Position numbers and translations under genes: made by a program. Positions 1 to 7,111 of a DNA stretch of 40,512 nucleotides are shown one piece after another (position 1 is the first letter of the stretch; every line of letters starts with the position of its first letter). The notes below the pieces were generated by a model, which was not told the DNA's origin, made no database searches, and was given only the letters and a program-made list of their open reading frames with translations. Source of the stretch: Actinomyces culturomici (GTDB taxonomy: Bacteria; Actinomycetota; Actinomycetes; Actinomycetales; Actinomycetaceae); contig NZ_LS991316.1 in assembly GCF_900499005.1 (NCBI RefSeq), positions 378,204-418,715 on the forward strand. The letters are read 5' to 3'.

Positions 1-12
1 GTGTTTCCCCTC

Positions 13-50
13 CAGCGTCGGATGTGTATAGGAGACAGGATAAGAGACAG
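13..50. other. Sequencing-adapter sequence (Nextera Read 1 / mosaic end)
   Basis: Positions 13-38 match the 3' part of the Nextera Read 1 adapter (CAGCGTC, then the 19-base mosaic end) at all but two bases, both G in place of A (20 and 31). A second partial copy, TAAGAGACAG, occupies 41-50. Genomic sequence therefore starts at about 51. The first 12 bases are probably not genomic either. Confidence 0.9.
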
Positions 51-51
51 G

Positions 52-1392
52 TCATTCGCTCGGGGGGCAGGTCTCGGGGGAGGTCGTCGCGGTCGAACCG
101 GTGTCGGTCGAGCCGGTCGTATCGGTCGTGTTCGTCGTTTCAGTGGTAGTCGCCGTGTCCGACGTCGAGCCCGTGTCGGAGGCGGTCCCGGACTCGGCGG
201 CCGCGGCGGACTGGGCTTCCGGATCGGGCACGGTCTGGGTGTTGCCCGCGCCGTCCGTGTAGGCGGTGCCGATGGGGAGGGACTCGTCGGCCGCGAGAGC
301 CTTCCAGACGTTCGTCGCCTCGGGCTCGGTCGCGACGACGCGATTCCGGTCCCAGGACGCCAACCCCCAGGGCATGGTGACGAAGCGGATGTTCGCCTTG
401 TCGACGCCGAGGAGCGAACTGAGGAGGCCCGCGTCGGCGTTGATGTCGGCGAGGTTCGTCGAGACGGTGAGCGAGGCGATCGTCGCCCTGAGGAACGTGA
501 TGAGCGCCGGAAGGTCGGTGACGTAGTTCTTCGAGAGGACCTCGCGGAGCATCGCGGAGACGAGCTGCTGCTGGCGGCCGATCCTCGAGATGTCCGAGCC
601 GTCCCCGACCTCATAACGGGCGCGGGCGAAGGAAAGGGCCGTTGCGGCATCGAAGCGCTGGCAGCCCGCCTTGACGTCGAGGCCGGAGTAGGTGTCGTAC
701 ATGTCCTCAGGGACGTTGAACCACACGCCGCCGAGGGCCTCGATCATCCCCTTGAAGCCGGTGAAGTCGACGACGACGAACGCGTCGATCGTCAGACCCG
801 TGAGCTGCTCGACCGTCGCCTTCGTGCAGGCGATTCCGCCGCCGACGTCGTCCGTCACCGCTCCGGTGGAGAAGGCGGAGTTGAACATGCCCTCGTAGGA
901 GGCGGTCGTCTCACCGCTCGACAGCGTGCACGAGGGGATGTCGGTGACGAGGTCGCGGGGGATCGAGACGACGGTGACCGACTTCCGGTCCGCGGAGATG
1001 TGCGCGATCATCGTCGTATCCGAGTGGATCGTGGCGAGTTCCTCCGACGATCCGTAGCCCGCATCGTCCTGGTTGTACCGCGAATCGGTGCCGGAGACGA
1101 GGATGTTGATCGCTCGGCCCTGGAACTGGTCGATGGCTGTGATTGCCTTCGCCGTCGATCCCGACTGGTTCGTCAGATTCGAGATATCGAGCGCGGAGCT
1201 TCGAACCTGGGCGGCGAGGGACCCGTAGAGGAACCCGACCGCGGAGACGAAGAAGAGGAGGACCGCGAGGAGGACCGCCACGGTCGAGCGCAGCGCGCCG
1301 AATCGGAACGGATTCGTCGCGGCGTGTTGAACCGGGCGCAGGCGCTTGTCGATCGCGTGTTTGCTCATTGAGTGCGATCGTAGCGCCGTCAC
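52..1392 (-). CDS. LytR-CpsA-Psr (LCP) family glycopolymer ligase
   Basis: LCP proteins transfer lipid-linked anionic or secondary wall polymers onto peptidoglycan at the outer face of the membrane. The 446-residue product has a basic cytoplasmic N-terminus, one membrane segment (about 36-57) and an extracellular LCP domain. Family hallmarks are seen: HSDTTM followed by SIPRDL, and the arginine-rich SFARARYEVGDG...SRIGRQQQL segment. A Ser/Thr/Asp-rich, probably disordered tail ends with one cysteine near the C-terminus. The GTG start overlaps the stop of the upstream DUF2304 gene as GTGA, which favours it over an ATG at 1368. The stop lies two bases after the adapter, so the gene is complete. 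It is the likely step attaching the glycan made here to the wall. Substrate specificity is inferred from context only. Confidence 0.9.
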   Translation of the reverse strand: MTALRSHSMSKHAIDKRLRPVQHAATNPFRFGALRSTVAVLLAVLLFFVSAVGFLYGSLAAQVRSSALDISNLTNQSGSTAKAITAIDQFQGRAINILVSGTDSRYNQDDAGYGSSEELATIHSDTTMIAHISADRKSVTVVSIPRDLVTDIPSCTLSSGETTASYEGMFNSAFSTGAVTDDVGGGIACTKATVEQLTGLTIDAFVVVDFTGFKGMIEALGGVWFNVPEDMYDTYSGLDVKAGCQRFDAATALSFARARYEVGDGSDISRIGRQQQLVSAMLREVLSKNYVTDLPALITFLRATIASLTVSTNLADINADAGLLSSLLGVDKANIRFVTMPWGLASWDRNRVVATEPEATNVWKALAADESLPIGTAYTDGAGNTQTVPDPEAQSAAAAESGTASDTGSTSDTATTTETTNTTDTTGSTDTGSTATTSPETCPPSE

Positions 1393-1835
1393 CGCGGCGT
1401 TTCGACGTCCCCGGGGCGTGACGCGCCTCGCGAGGGGGCTTCTCCGGGAGATTCAGGCGCGTCCGCGGCGCCCCCGGCTCGGGGGCCGTAGCGCCTTTCG
1501 GCATCCGCGAGGGCGACGGCGCGCGCGAGCTGGGTGAGACGGGCCTCGGTGTCCGAATCCCGCCGATAGGAGCCCGCCATCGCTCCGAAAAGGGCGAGCA
1601 CCACGCCGTACACGAGAAGGTTGATTCCCCGTTCGATGCCGACGAGATGCGCGAGGTCGTTGAGGATGTGGGGGAAGAGGACCGCGAAGCAGGCGAAGAG
1701 GATGAGAACGAGCATCCCGAGTCGGCGGAGTGCGAGGTGCGAGGCCGTTCGGGGCCGCCTGAGGATGAGGAACGCCACGAGGCCGAGGCCGACGAGGAGG
1801 AGGAGTTTGGCGAGCCAGTAGGTAGTCATCATCAC
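1389..1835 (-). CDS. DUF2304 small membrane protein
   Basis: This 148-residue protein has three hydrophobic segments (about 5-24, 38-58 and 66-88), a characteristic GINLLVYG stretch, and a charged, Ala/Arg-rich cytoplasmic tail. It matches the DUF2304 family, whose members usually sit beside GT2 enzymes that make polyprenyl-phosphate sugars. The streptococcal GacJ protein, which supports GacI, is a comparable small partner. The GTG start overlaps the stop of the GT2 gene (GTGA) and the gene's own end overlaps the LCP start, so the three genes are translationally coupled. Inferred role: membrane partner or activator of the preceding GT2 enzyme. Confidence 0.8.
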   Translation of the reverse strand: MMMTTYWLAKLLLLVGLGLVAFLILRRPRTASHLALRRLGMLVLILFACFAVLFPHILNDLAHLVGIERGINLLVYGVVLALFGAMAGSYRRDSDTEARLTQLARAVALADAERRYGPRAGGAADAPESPGEAPSRGASRPGDVETPR

Positions 1836-2509
1836 CCCAGGAAGAGCTCGACGAGGATGTTCACCGAATTGAGAAGGGACTGCCCCTTCGCCTTCGAGTA
1901 GTCGGTGTACCGGATGTGGACGGGCATCTCGGCCCAGGGGAGCTTCGAGGCGATGAGCTGCTCGACGATCTCGCTGGCGTGCGCCATCCGATTGTGCCGG
2001 AGCCTGATGGAGGCGAGCGCCCGACGGTCGAGGAGGCGCAGTCCGTTGTGCGCGTCCGTGAGGCGGGCTCCGGTCCGAAGCCTCGTCATCGCCGCCGCGG
2101 TCCTGAGGACGAGGCGACGGAAGCCCGACATCTCTCGGGAGGCTCCTTCGAGGAAGCGCGAGCCGAAGACGATCGCCAGGTCCTCGGCGAGGGCCTTCTT
2201 CCTCATCGCGACGACGTCGTCGACGCTGTGCTGGCCGTCGGCGTCGAAGGTGGCGACGAAGCGCCCGCCGGTCGAGCGCATGACGAAATCGAATCCGGTT
2301 TGGAGGGCCGCGCCCTGTCCGAGATTGATCGGGTGACGGACGACGAGCGCGCCGGCCGATTCGGCGACCTCGGCCGAGTCGTCCCGCGATCCGTCATCCA
2401 CGCAGACGACGTTCGGAAAGACCCGTCGGACCTCGGAAACGACGTCGCCGACGACGGAGGCCTCGTTGTACAGGGGGACGACGACCCATGTATCGGTGAG
2501 CGTCTCCAT
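1832..2509 (-). CDS. GT2 glycosyltransferase, polyprenyl-phosphate sugar synthase type
   Basis: This 225-residue GT-A enzyme has the dolichyl/polyprenyl-phosphate sugar synthase signature: VVPLYNEA near the start, VDDGSRDDS, NLGQGAALQTGFD and the metal-binding TFDADGQH. It lacks the C-terminal membrane helices of GtrB/ArnC proteins, consistent with reliance on the separate DUF2304 partner. It probably loads one sugar onto undecaprenyl phosphate at the cytoplasmic face, giving a donor for decoration outside the membrane. The sugar cannot be read from the sequence. It is the first gene of a three-gene operon ending in the LCP ligase. The ATG lies six bases after a GATACT box with no Shine-Dalgarno sequence, so translation may be leaderless. 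Confidence 0.85.
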   Translation of the reverse strand: METLTDTWVVVPLYNEASVVGDVVSEVRRVFPNVVCVDDGSRDDSAEVAESAGALVVRHPINLGQGAALQTGFDFVMRSTGGRFVATFDADGQHSVDDVVAMRKKALAEDLAIVFGSRFLEGASREMSGFRRLVLRTAAAMTRLRTGARLTDAHNGLRLLDRRALASIRLRHNRMAHASEIVEQLIASKLPWAEMPVHIRYTDYSKAKGQSLLNSVNILVELFLG

Positions 2510-2515
2510 GTCTGC

Positions 2516-2521
2516 AGTATC
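2516..2521 (-). promoter_or_regulatory. Probable -10 box, leaderless promoter of the GT2-DUF2304-LCP operon
   Basis: GATACT on the minus strand ends six bases before the ATG at 2509, which would place the transcript start at or next to the start codon. No Shine-Dalgarno sequence and no clear -35 box are visible. Confidence 0.45.
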
Positions 2522-2567
2522 CCATGCGGGCCGCGGCGACGAAGAAGGGGCGGAGCCGGAGGTCCTC

Positions 2568-2573
2568 TATGCT
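2568..2573 (+). promoter_or_regulatory. Probable -10 box of the acyltransferase-aminotransferase-dehydrogenase operon
   Basis: TATGCT lies 41 bases before the GTG start at 2615 in the divergent intergenic gap. The -35 region is weak. A GGAGGG ribosome-binding site at 2603-2608 decides the downstream start. Confidence 0.4.
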
Positions 2574-2614
2574 GTTGCTCATAAGGCGACGTCTTCTCGA
2601 CTGGAGGGATCGAA

Positions 2615-3211
2615 GTGCGCATCGCGGAATCCGCCGACGTGGACGCTCGGGCGACGATCGGGGAGGGGAGCTCGATCTGGCACCTCGCGCAGATCCGGGA
2701 GGACGCCGTCCTCGGCGAGAACTGCATCGTCGGTCGCGGCGCGTACATCGGCTCGGGCGTGAGGATGGGCGACGGCTGCAAGGTGCAGAACTACGCCCTC
2801 GTCTACGAGCCGGCGGTTCTCGGGAACGGCGTCTTCATCGGCCCCGCCGTCGTCCTCACGAATGATCACTTCCCGCGCGCGGTCAACCCCGACGGCTCTC
2901 CGAAGTCGGCGCACGACTGGGAGCCCGTCGGCGTGACGATCCGCGACGGCGCCGCGATCGGCGCGCGGTCGGTGTGCGTCGCGCCTGTGACGATCGGGGA
3001 GTGGGCGACGGTCGCCGCGGGGGCGGTCGTCACGAAGGACGTTCCCGCCTTCGCCCTCGTGGCCGGGGTTCCGGCGAAGCGGATCGGCTGGGTCGGCGAG
3101 GCCGGCGTCAAGCTCTCCGCCACGGATGATCCCGCCGTCTTCGAGTGCCCGGCGACGGGCGCGCGCTATCGTCAGATCGACAACGACACTCTCGTGAAGG
3201 AAGCAGAATGA
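2615..3211 (+). CDS. Left-handed beta-helix acyltransferase (WbpD/WlbB-like N-acetyltransferase)
   Basis: This 198-residue protein is built of hexapeptide repeats (for example ATIGEG, AVLGENCIVGRG, VTIGEWATVAAGAVV), the fold of trimeric acetyl-CoA acyltransferases. It carries the FIGPAVVLTNDHFPRA segment typical of WbpD/WlbB enzymes, which N-acetylate the 3-amino group of UDP-2-acetamido-3-amino-2,3-dideoxy sugars. The last ~40 residues are a small non-helical tail. The GTG start has a strong GGAGGG site six bases upstream. The gene overlaps the next by ATGA, and that gene encodes the matching aminotransferase. The context strongly supports the WbpD role; the general family assignment is firmer than the exact substrate. 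Confidence 0.85.
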   Translation: MRIAESADVDARATIGEGSSIWHLAQIREDAVLGENCIVGRGAYIGSGVRMGDGCKVQNYALVYEPAVLGNGVFIGPAVVLTNDHFPRAVNPDGSPKSAHDWEPVGVTIRDGAAIGARSVCVAPVTIGEWATVAAGAVVTKDVPAFALVAGVPAKRIGWVGEAGVKLSATDDPAVFECPATGARYRQIDNDTLVKEAE

Positions 3212-4311
3212 CTCGCGACATGATCCCCGCTGCGAAGCCCATCATCGGCGAGGAGGAGATCGAGGCCGTCTCGGCCGTCCTCCGGTCCGGAATGGTCGCG
3301 CAGGGCCCGCAGGTGAAGGCCTTCGAAGAGGAATTCGCCGCGCGGCTCGTGCCGGGGACCGAGGCCGTCGCCGTCAACTCGGGCACCTCGGCCCTCCACC
3401 TCGGTCTGCTCGCCGCCGGAATCGGCGCGGGCGATGAGGTGGTCGTCCCGTCCTTCACCTTCGCGGCGACCGCGAACTCCGTCGCCCTTACCGGCGCGAC
3501 CCCCGTGTTCGCCGATATCGAGGACGACTCCTTCTGCCTCTCCCCGGAGTCGATCGAGGCCTCGATCACCGAGCGGACGAAGGCGATCATGCCCGTCCAC
3601 CTCTACGGCCATCCGGCGAACATGACGGCGATTCGCGCAATCGCCGAACGCCACGGCCTCATGGTCTTCGAGGACGCGGCGCAGGCCCACGGCGCCTCCC
3701 TCGACGGCACGCCGGTCGGCGCCTTCGGGACCTTCGGCGCCTTCAGTCTCTACCCGACGAAGAACATGACCTCGGGCGAGGGCGGCATGGTGACCACCGC
3801 GGATCCCGAGGTCGCGCGCCGCGTGCGTCTCCTGCGCAATCAGGGAATGGAGAAGCGCTACGCGAACGAGCTCGTCGGCCTCAACAACCGCATGACCGAC
3901 GTCCACGCGGCGATCGGGCGCGTCCAGCTCGGCAAGGTCGGCGCCTGGACCGCGAAGCGCCAGGAGAACGCGGCCTTCCTCGACGCCCACCTCGAGGGCG
4001 TCGTCGTCCCGCCGGTCGCGCCCGGCGCCGTCCACGTCTACCACCAGTACACGATCCGCGTCGTCGACGTCGACCGCGACCGCTTCATCGAGGCGCTGCG
4101 CGACGAGTGGCAGGTCGGTTCGGGCGTCTACTACCCGATCCCCAACCACCGACTCCCGTCGCTCGCCCCGTACGCCCCCGGCCTCGAGCTTCCCGCGACG
4201 GAGAAGGCGGCCCGAGAGGTCGTCTCCCTTCCGGTCCATCCCTCGCTCTCGGGCGCCGACCTCGAGCGTGTCGTCGAGGCCGTCAACGCGTGCGCGAAGG
4301 CGGGCGCCTGA
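3208..4311 (+). CDS. DegT/DnrJ/EryC1 PLP aminotransferase (WbpE-like, 3-amino sugar forming)
   Basis: This 367-residue PLP-dependent sugar aminotransferase shows the full family pattern: NSGTSALHL near residue 57, PSFTFAATAN at 81-90, FEDAAQAHGA at 154-163, and the PLP-binding lysine K185 in LYPTKNMTSGEGG. Enzymes of this type transfer an amino group from glutamate to a 3-keto UDP-GlcNAc or UDP-GlcNAcA. The ATG overlaps the acyltransferase stop (ATGA) and has a GAAGGAAG site, so it is preferred over an earlier in-frame start that would lie inside the acyltransferase gene. The gene ends in a TGATG overlap with the dehydrogenase that would make its 3-keto substrate. Confidence 0.9.
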   Translation: MTRDMIPAAKPIIGEEEIEAVSAVLRSGMVAQGPQVKAFEEEFAARLVPGTEAVAVNSGTSALHLGLLAAGIGAGDEVVVPSFTFAATANSVALTGATPVFADIEDDSFCLSPESIEASITERTKAIMPVHLYGHPANMTAIRAIAERHGLMVFEDAAQAHGASLDGTPVGAFGTFGAFSLYPTKNMTSGEGGMVTTADPEVARRVRLLRNQGMEKRYANELVGLNNRMTDVHAAIGRVQLGKVGAWTAKRQENAAFLDAHLEGVVVPPVAPGAVHVYHQYTIRVVDVDRDRFIEALRDEWQVGSGVYYPIPNHRLPSLAPYAPGLELPATEKAAREVVSLPVHPSLSGADLERVVEAVNACAKAGA

Positions 4312-5300
4312 TGACGAACATCCGCGTCGGCGTCCTCGGCATCGGATCGATGGGGCGTCACCACGTTCGCAACGTCCGCGCGACCGAGGGCGTCGACCTC
4401 GTCGCCGTCGCCGATCCCTCCGGTGATCGCTTCGGCGTCGCCGGAGATCTCGAGGTCCTCCCCGACGTCGAGGCGCTCATCGCCGCCGGCATCGACGCGG
4501 CGGTCGTGGCCGTTCCCACCGCGTTCCACGAGGACGCGGCGCTGAAGCTCGCCGAGGCGGGTGTCCACGCCCTCGTCGAGAAGCCGCTCTCCGTGTCCGT
4601 CGAGTCGGGGGAGCGGATCGCGAGAGCCTTCTCCGACGCCGGACTCGTCGGAGCCGTCGGCTACGTCGAGCGCTGCAATCCGGCTCTCCTCGAGATGCGC
4701 AAGCGGATCCAGGACGGCCAGCTCGGGCAGGTCTACCAGATCTCAACGCGCCGCCAGTCGCCCTTCCCCGCGCGGATCGCCGACGTCGGCGTCGTCAAGG
4801 ACCTCGCGACCCACGACGTCGACCTCGCCGCCTGGGTAGCGGGTTCCACCTACGAGGAGGTCTTCGCCCAGACGGCGTACCGCTCGGGTCGCGAGCACGA
4901 GGATCTCCTCGTCGCCTCGGGCCGATTCGCGAACGGCGTCCTCGTCAGCCACCTCGTCAACTGGCTCACTCCGTACAAGGATCGGACGACGATCGTCACC
5001 GGTGAGCGCGGAGCGCTCGTCGCCGACACCGCGATGGGCGACCTCACCTTCTACGAGAACGGCTCGATGCCCGTCCAGTGGGATCAGATCGCGAACTTCC
5101 GGGGCGTCTCGGAGGGAACGGTGACGCGCTACGCGCTCCGCAAGCGCGAGCCGCTCGCCGTCGAGCACGAGCACTTCCGCGACGCGATCCTCGGGGTGTC
5201 GGCCGAGCACGTGTCCATGGAGGAGGGCCTCGCGACCCTGCGCGTCACGGATGCGATCCTCGAATCGGCCGCGACCGGCCAGTCGGTGCGCTTCGACTGA
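4311..5300 (+). CDS. Gfo/Idh/MocA-family sugar 3-dehydrogenase (WbpB/WlbA/GnnA-like)
   Basis: This 329-residue NAD-dependent oxidoreductase has an N-terminal Rossmann fold (GVLGIGSMGRHH, then VADPSG), the family motif VEKPLSVS near residue 88, and a substrate segment GYVERCNPALLEM followed by KDLATHDVDLAAW. These features fit the dehydrogenases that oxidise C3 of UDP-GlcNAc or UDP-GlcNAcA for a partner aminotransferase. The start is the ATG sharing one base with the upstream stop (TGATG). A longer reading from 4107 would overlap the aminotransferase by 200 bases and is unlikely. It is the last gene of the operon and is followed at once by a strong hairpin. Confidence 0.87.
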   Translation: MTNIRVGVLGIGSMGRHHVRNVRATEGVDLVAVADPSGDRFGVAGDLEVLPDVEALIAAGIDAAVVAVPTAFHEDAALKLAEAGVHALVEKPLSVSVESGERIARAFSDAGLVGAVGYVERCNPALLEMRKRIQDGQLGQVYQISTRRQSPFPARIADVGVVKDLATHDVDLAAWVAGSTYEEVFAQTAYRSGREHEDLLVASGRFANGVLVSHLVNWLTPYKDRTTIVTGERGALVADTAMGDLTFYENGSMPVQWDQIANFRGVSEGTVTRYALRKREPLAVEHEHFRDAILGVSAEHVSMEEGLATLRVTDAILESAATGQSVRFD

Positions 5301-5305
5301 GCGCT

Positions 5306-5356
5306 TGAGAAACGGGGGCGGGCGAAGGATCATCCTTCGCCCGCCCCCGTCTCTCA
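5306..5356. terminator. Bidirectional terminator between convergent genes
   Basis: A perfect 19-bp inverted repeat (5312-5330 with 5332-5350) extends to 5306-5356 with one mismatch. It separates the dehydrogenase operon from the convergent asparagine-synthase-like gene, whose stop codon overlaps the right arm. There is no long U tract. Confidence 0.75.
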
Positions 5357-6967
5357 GTTCGCGCGCGTGTCCTCGTCCTCGGGAACGATGAGGGCGTTCG
5401 AGCCCCAGGAATTGGCGAGGAAGAGCCTCGCCCAGAGCCCGGTCGAACTCGCGCCCATCGCGAAGGCGCGCGCCTGCTCGAAGCGGTTCAGGGGGGCGGC
5501 GAACGCTTCGAACGCCATCGGGTGGTCGAGCATCGTCCGGATCGAGCGGGCCTTCGACAGCGCGCGATCGGCGCGCGTCGCCCGCATGAGGCCGAGGGCC
5601 GCGGCCTTGAGCCCCGCGGGCAATCCGTGGTCGTTCGACGTCGAGTAGAGGGACGGGCCCTCATCGCGCGCGCCCGTCGCAGTCGAGTAGACGTCGGAGA
5701 CGTACGCCGCGTACCACTGCCGGTTCTTCGTCAGCGCGAGATCCCCCGACAGCCAGACCCTCCACAGCTGCGCATCGAGCATCGGCGCGGCCCACGTGAA
5801 TCCGAAGGACTCGTAGGCGCGCATCGAATGATTGATGTACTTCGCCTGCCGCTCGCGGAGGTTGAACCATTCGAGCCACGACATCGATGCGGCCGGGGAG
5901 CCGTCGTATTCGACCTCCCGCGCCGCGCGCTCGACGGCTCCGACGACCAGCGGATCGGTGTCGATCGAGCGGGGGCGTCCTTGGAGGACCCCGTGGTGGT
6001 CGGCGATGAGGCGGCCGAGGGCCGCTGCCGGCATCCCCGCGAGGACCTCTTCCTCGTCGTGCGAATTCCCGACGATCGTGTGCCCGGGGAGGAAGACCGC
6101 GTCGTCCCCGACGAGGCCGTCGGACCTCAGATGATGGAGTGCGAACCAGTCCTGTACGTGGGGCAGGGACACCCCGCACCAGTTCGACCTGCGGAATGCC
6201 TCTCCCTCGGGGCCCGTCCACAGCCGCCGCATCTCGTCGACGACGCACTCGATCCCGATCCACGGCACGCCGAGCGATTCGGCGACGCTGCGGGAGATCG
6301 CGGTCTCCCGCGATCCCGCCTTCCCGTAGGTGAAGGCCGTCAGACGGTCGGCGCCGAGGGCCCTCAGGCGCGCGAGGAGCAATCGGGAGTCCAATCCGCC
6401 CGACAGGGGGACGACGAGGGGCCGGGAGCCGCTCGCCTCGAGGAGCCGCGCGAGCGCTCCGTCCAGGGCCCGCGTGAACTCCTCGGCGAACTCCTCCGGC
6501 GACTCGATGAGGTCGTCATTCCGCCGGTATCGCGCGAAGAGCGTCGACGAGGACGTCCCGTCGTCGTGGAGCGCGACGACGGACGCCGCCTCGCACGCCC
6601 GCACTCCGTCGATGAGCGTGCCATCGCCGAGGGCGTAGCCGAAATGCGCGAAGACCGCCGCCTGGGAGGCGTCGAGCCGCCAGTCCGGAAGACGGCCGCG
6701 CATCGCCTCGACGTCGTCGGCGACGATCCATCGCGATCCGACGCGCGCGTAGAGCAGTCCGAGCGACCGCATTCGGTCGGTCGCGACGATCACTCGGTCC
6801 GCTCGCTCTTCGACGAGGACCCATTGCCCCGGAATCGAGGCGAGATCCTCGAAGCCGGAGTCGAGGACCGTGCGCGCGAAGTCCGGGAGAGGAGCCCAGG
6901 CCCAGCGGCGCGCCCTCTCGTCCGCCAGCCATCCGGGTCGTTCGAGGAGGAGCTCTACGCGATCCAC
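5354..6967 (-). CDS. Asparagine-synthase-like amidotransferase without glutaminase cysteine
   Basis: This 537-residue protein resembles class B asparagine synthetases. A degenerate N-terminal Ntn-hydrolase-like domain (about 1-140) precedes an ATP-pyrophosphatase synthase domain with the PP-loop SGGLDS at 189-194. The N-terminus reads MDRVELL, with no cysteine at position 2, so glutamine hydrolysis is not expected. An in-frame TAA 12 bases upstream of the GTG excludes a longer start. An AAGGA site precedes the GTG. Such proteins occur in O-antigen and capsule loci (for example WbpS in Pseudomonas aeruginosa), where uronic acids become uronamides, but some are adenylating enzymes of other pathways. 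Here amidation of the diacetamido uronic acid made by the neighbouring operon is a reasonable inference. Ammonia or another nitrogen donor would be needed. Confidence 0.8.
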   Translation of the reverse strand: MDRVELLLERPGWLADERARRWAWAPLPDFARTVLDSGFEDLASIPGQWVLVEERADRVIVATDRMRSLGLLYARVGSRWIVADDVEAMRGRLPDWRLDASQAAVFAHFGYALGDGTLIDGVRACEAASVVALHDDGTSSSTLFARYRRNDDLIESPEEFAEEFTRALDGALARLLEASGSRPLVVPLSGGLDSRLLLARLRALGADRLTAFTYGKAGSRETAISRSVAESLGVPWIGIECVVDEMRRLWTGPEGEAFRRSNWCGVSLPHVQDWFALHHLRSDGLVGDDAVFLPGHTIVGNSHDEEEVLAGMPAAALGRLIADHHGVLQGRPRSIDTDPLVVGAVERAAREVEYDGSPAASMSWLEWFNLRERQAKYINHSMRAYESFGFTWAAPMLDAQLWRVWLSGDLALTKNRQWYAAYVSDVYSTATGARDEGPSLYSTSNDHGLPAGLKAAALGLMRATRADRALSKARSIRTMLDHPMAFEAFAAPLNRFEQARAFAMGASSTGLWARLFLANSWGSNALIVPEDEDTRAN

Positions 6968-7111
6968 ATGCGATCCTTACATCTCGACGTCGGGGCCTTC
7001 GCGGATTCTAGCCCTCGAGAGCGCATGCTTGAATAGTGGGGTGCCAGTGACGAGGTCGGGGCCCGGATCCTGACTCGTCGTGCGGAAGAGCATCAGTGAG
7101 AAGGTTGTCGA

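Noticed and set aside
1-1371. 456-codon open frame on the plus strand
   Set aside because: It is antisense to the LCP gene, starts in adapter sequence and is Arg/Gly/Asp-rich with no motif; a high-G+C shadow frame.
5522-7036. 504-codon open frame antisense to the asparagine-synthase-like gene
   Set aside because: A shadow of the minus-strand gene, which has the SGGLDS motif and a ribosome-binding site.
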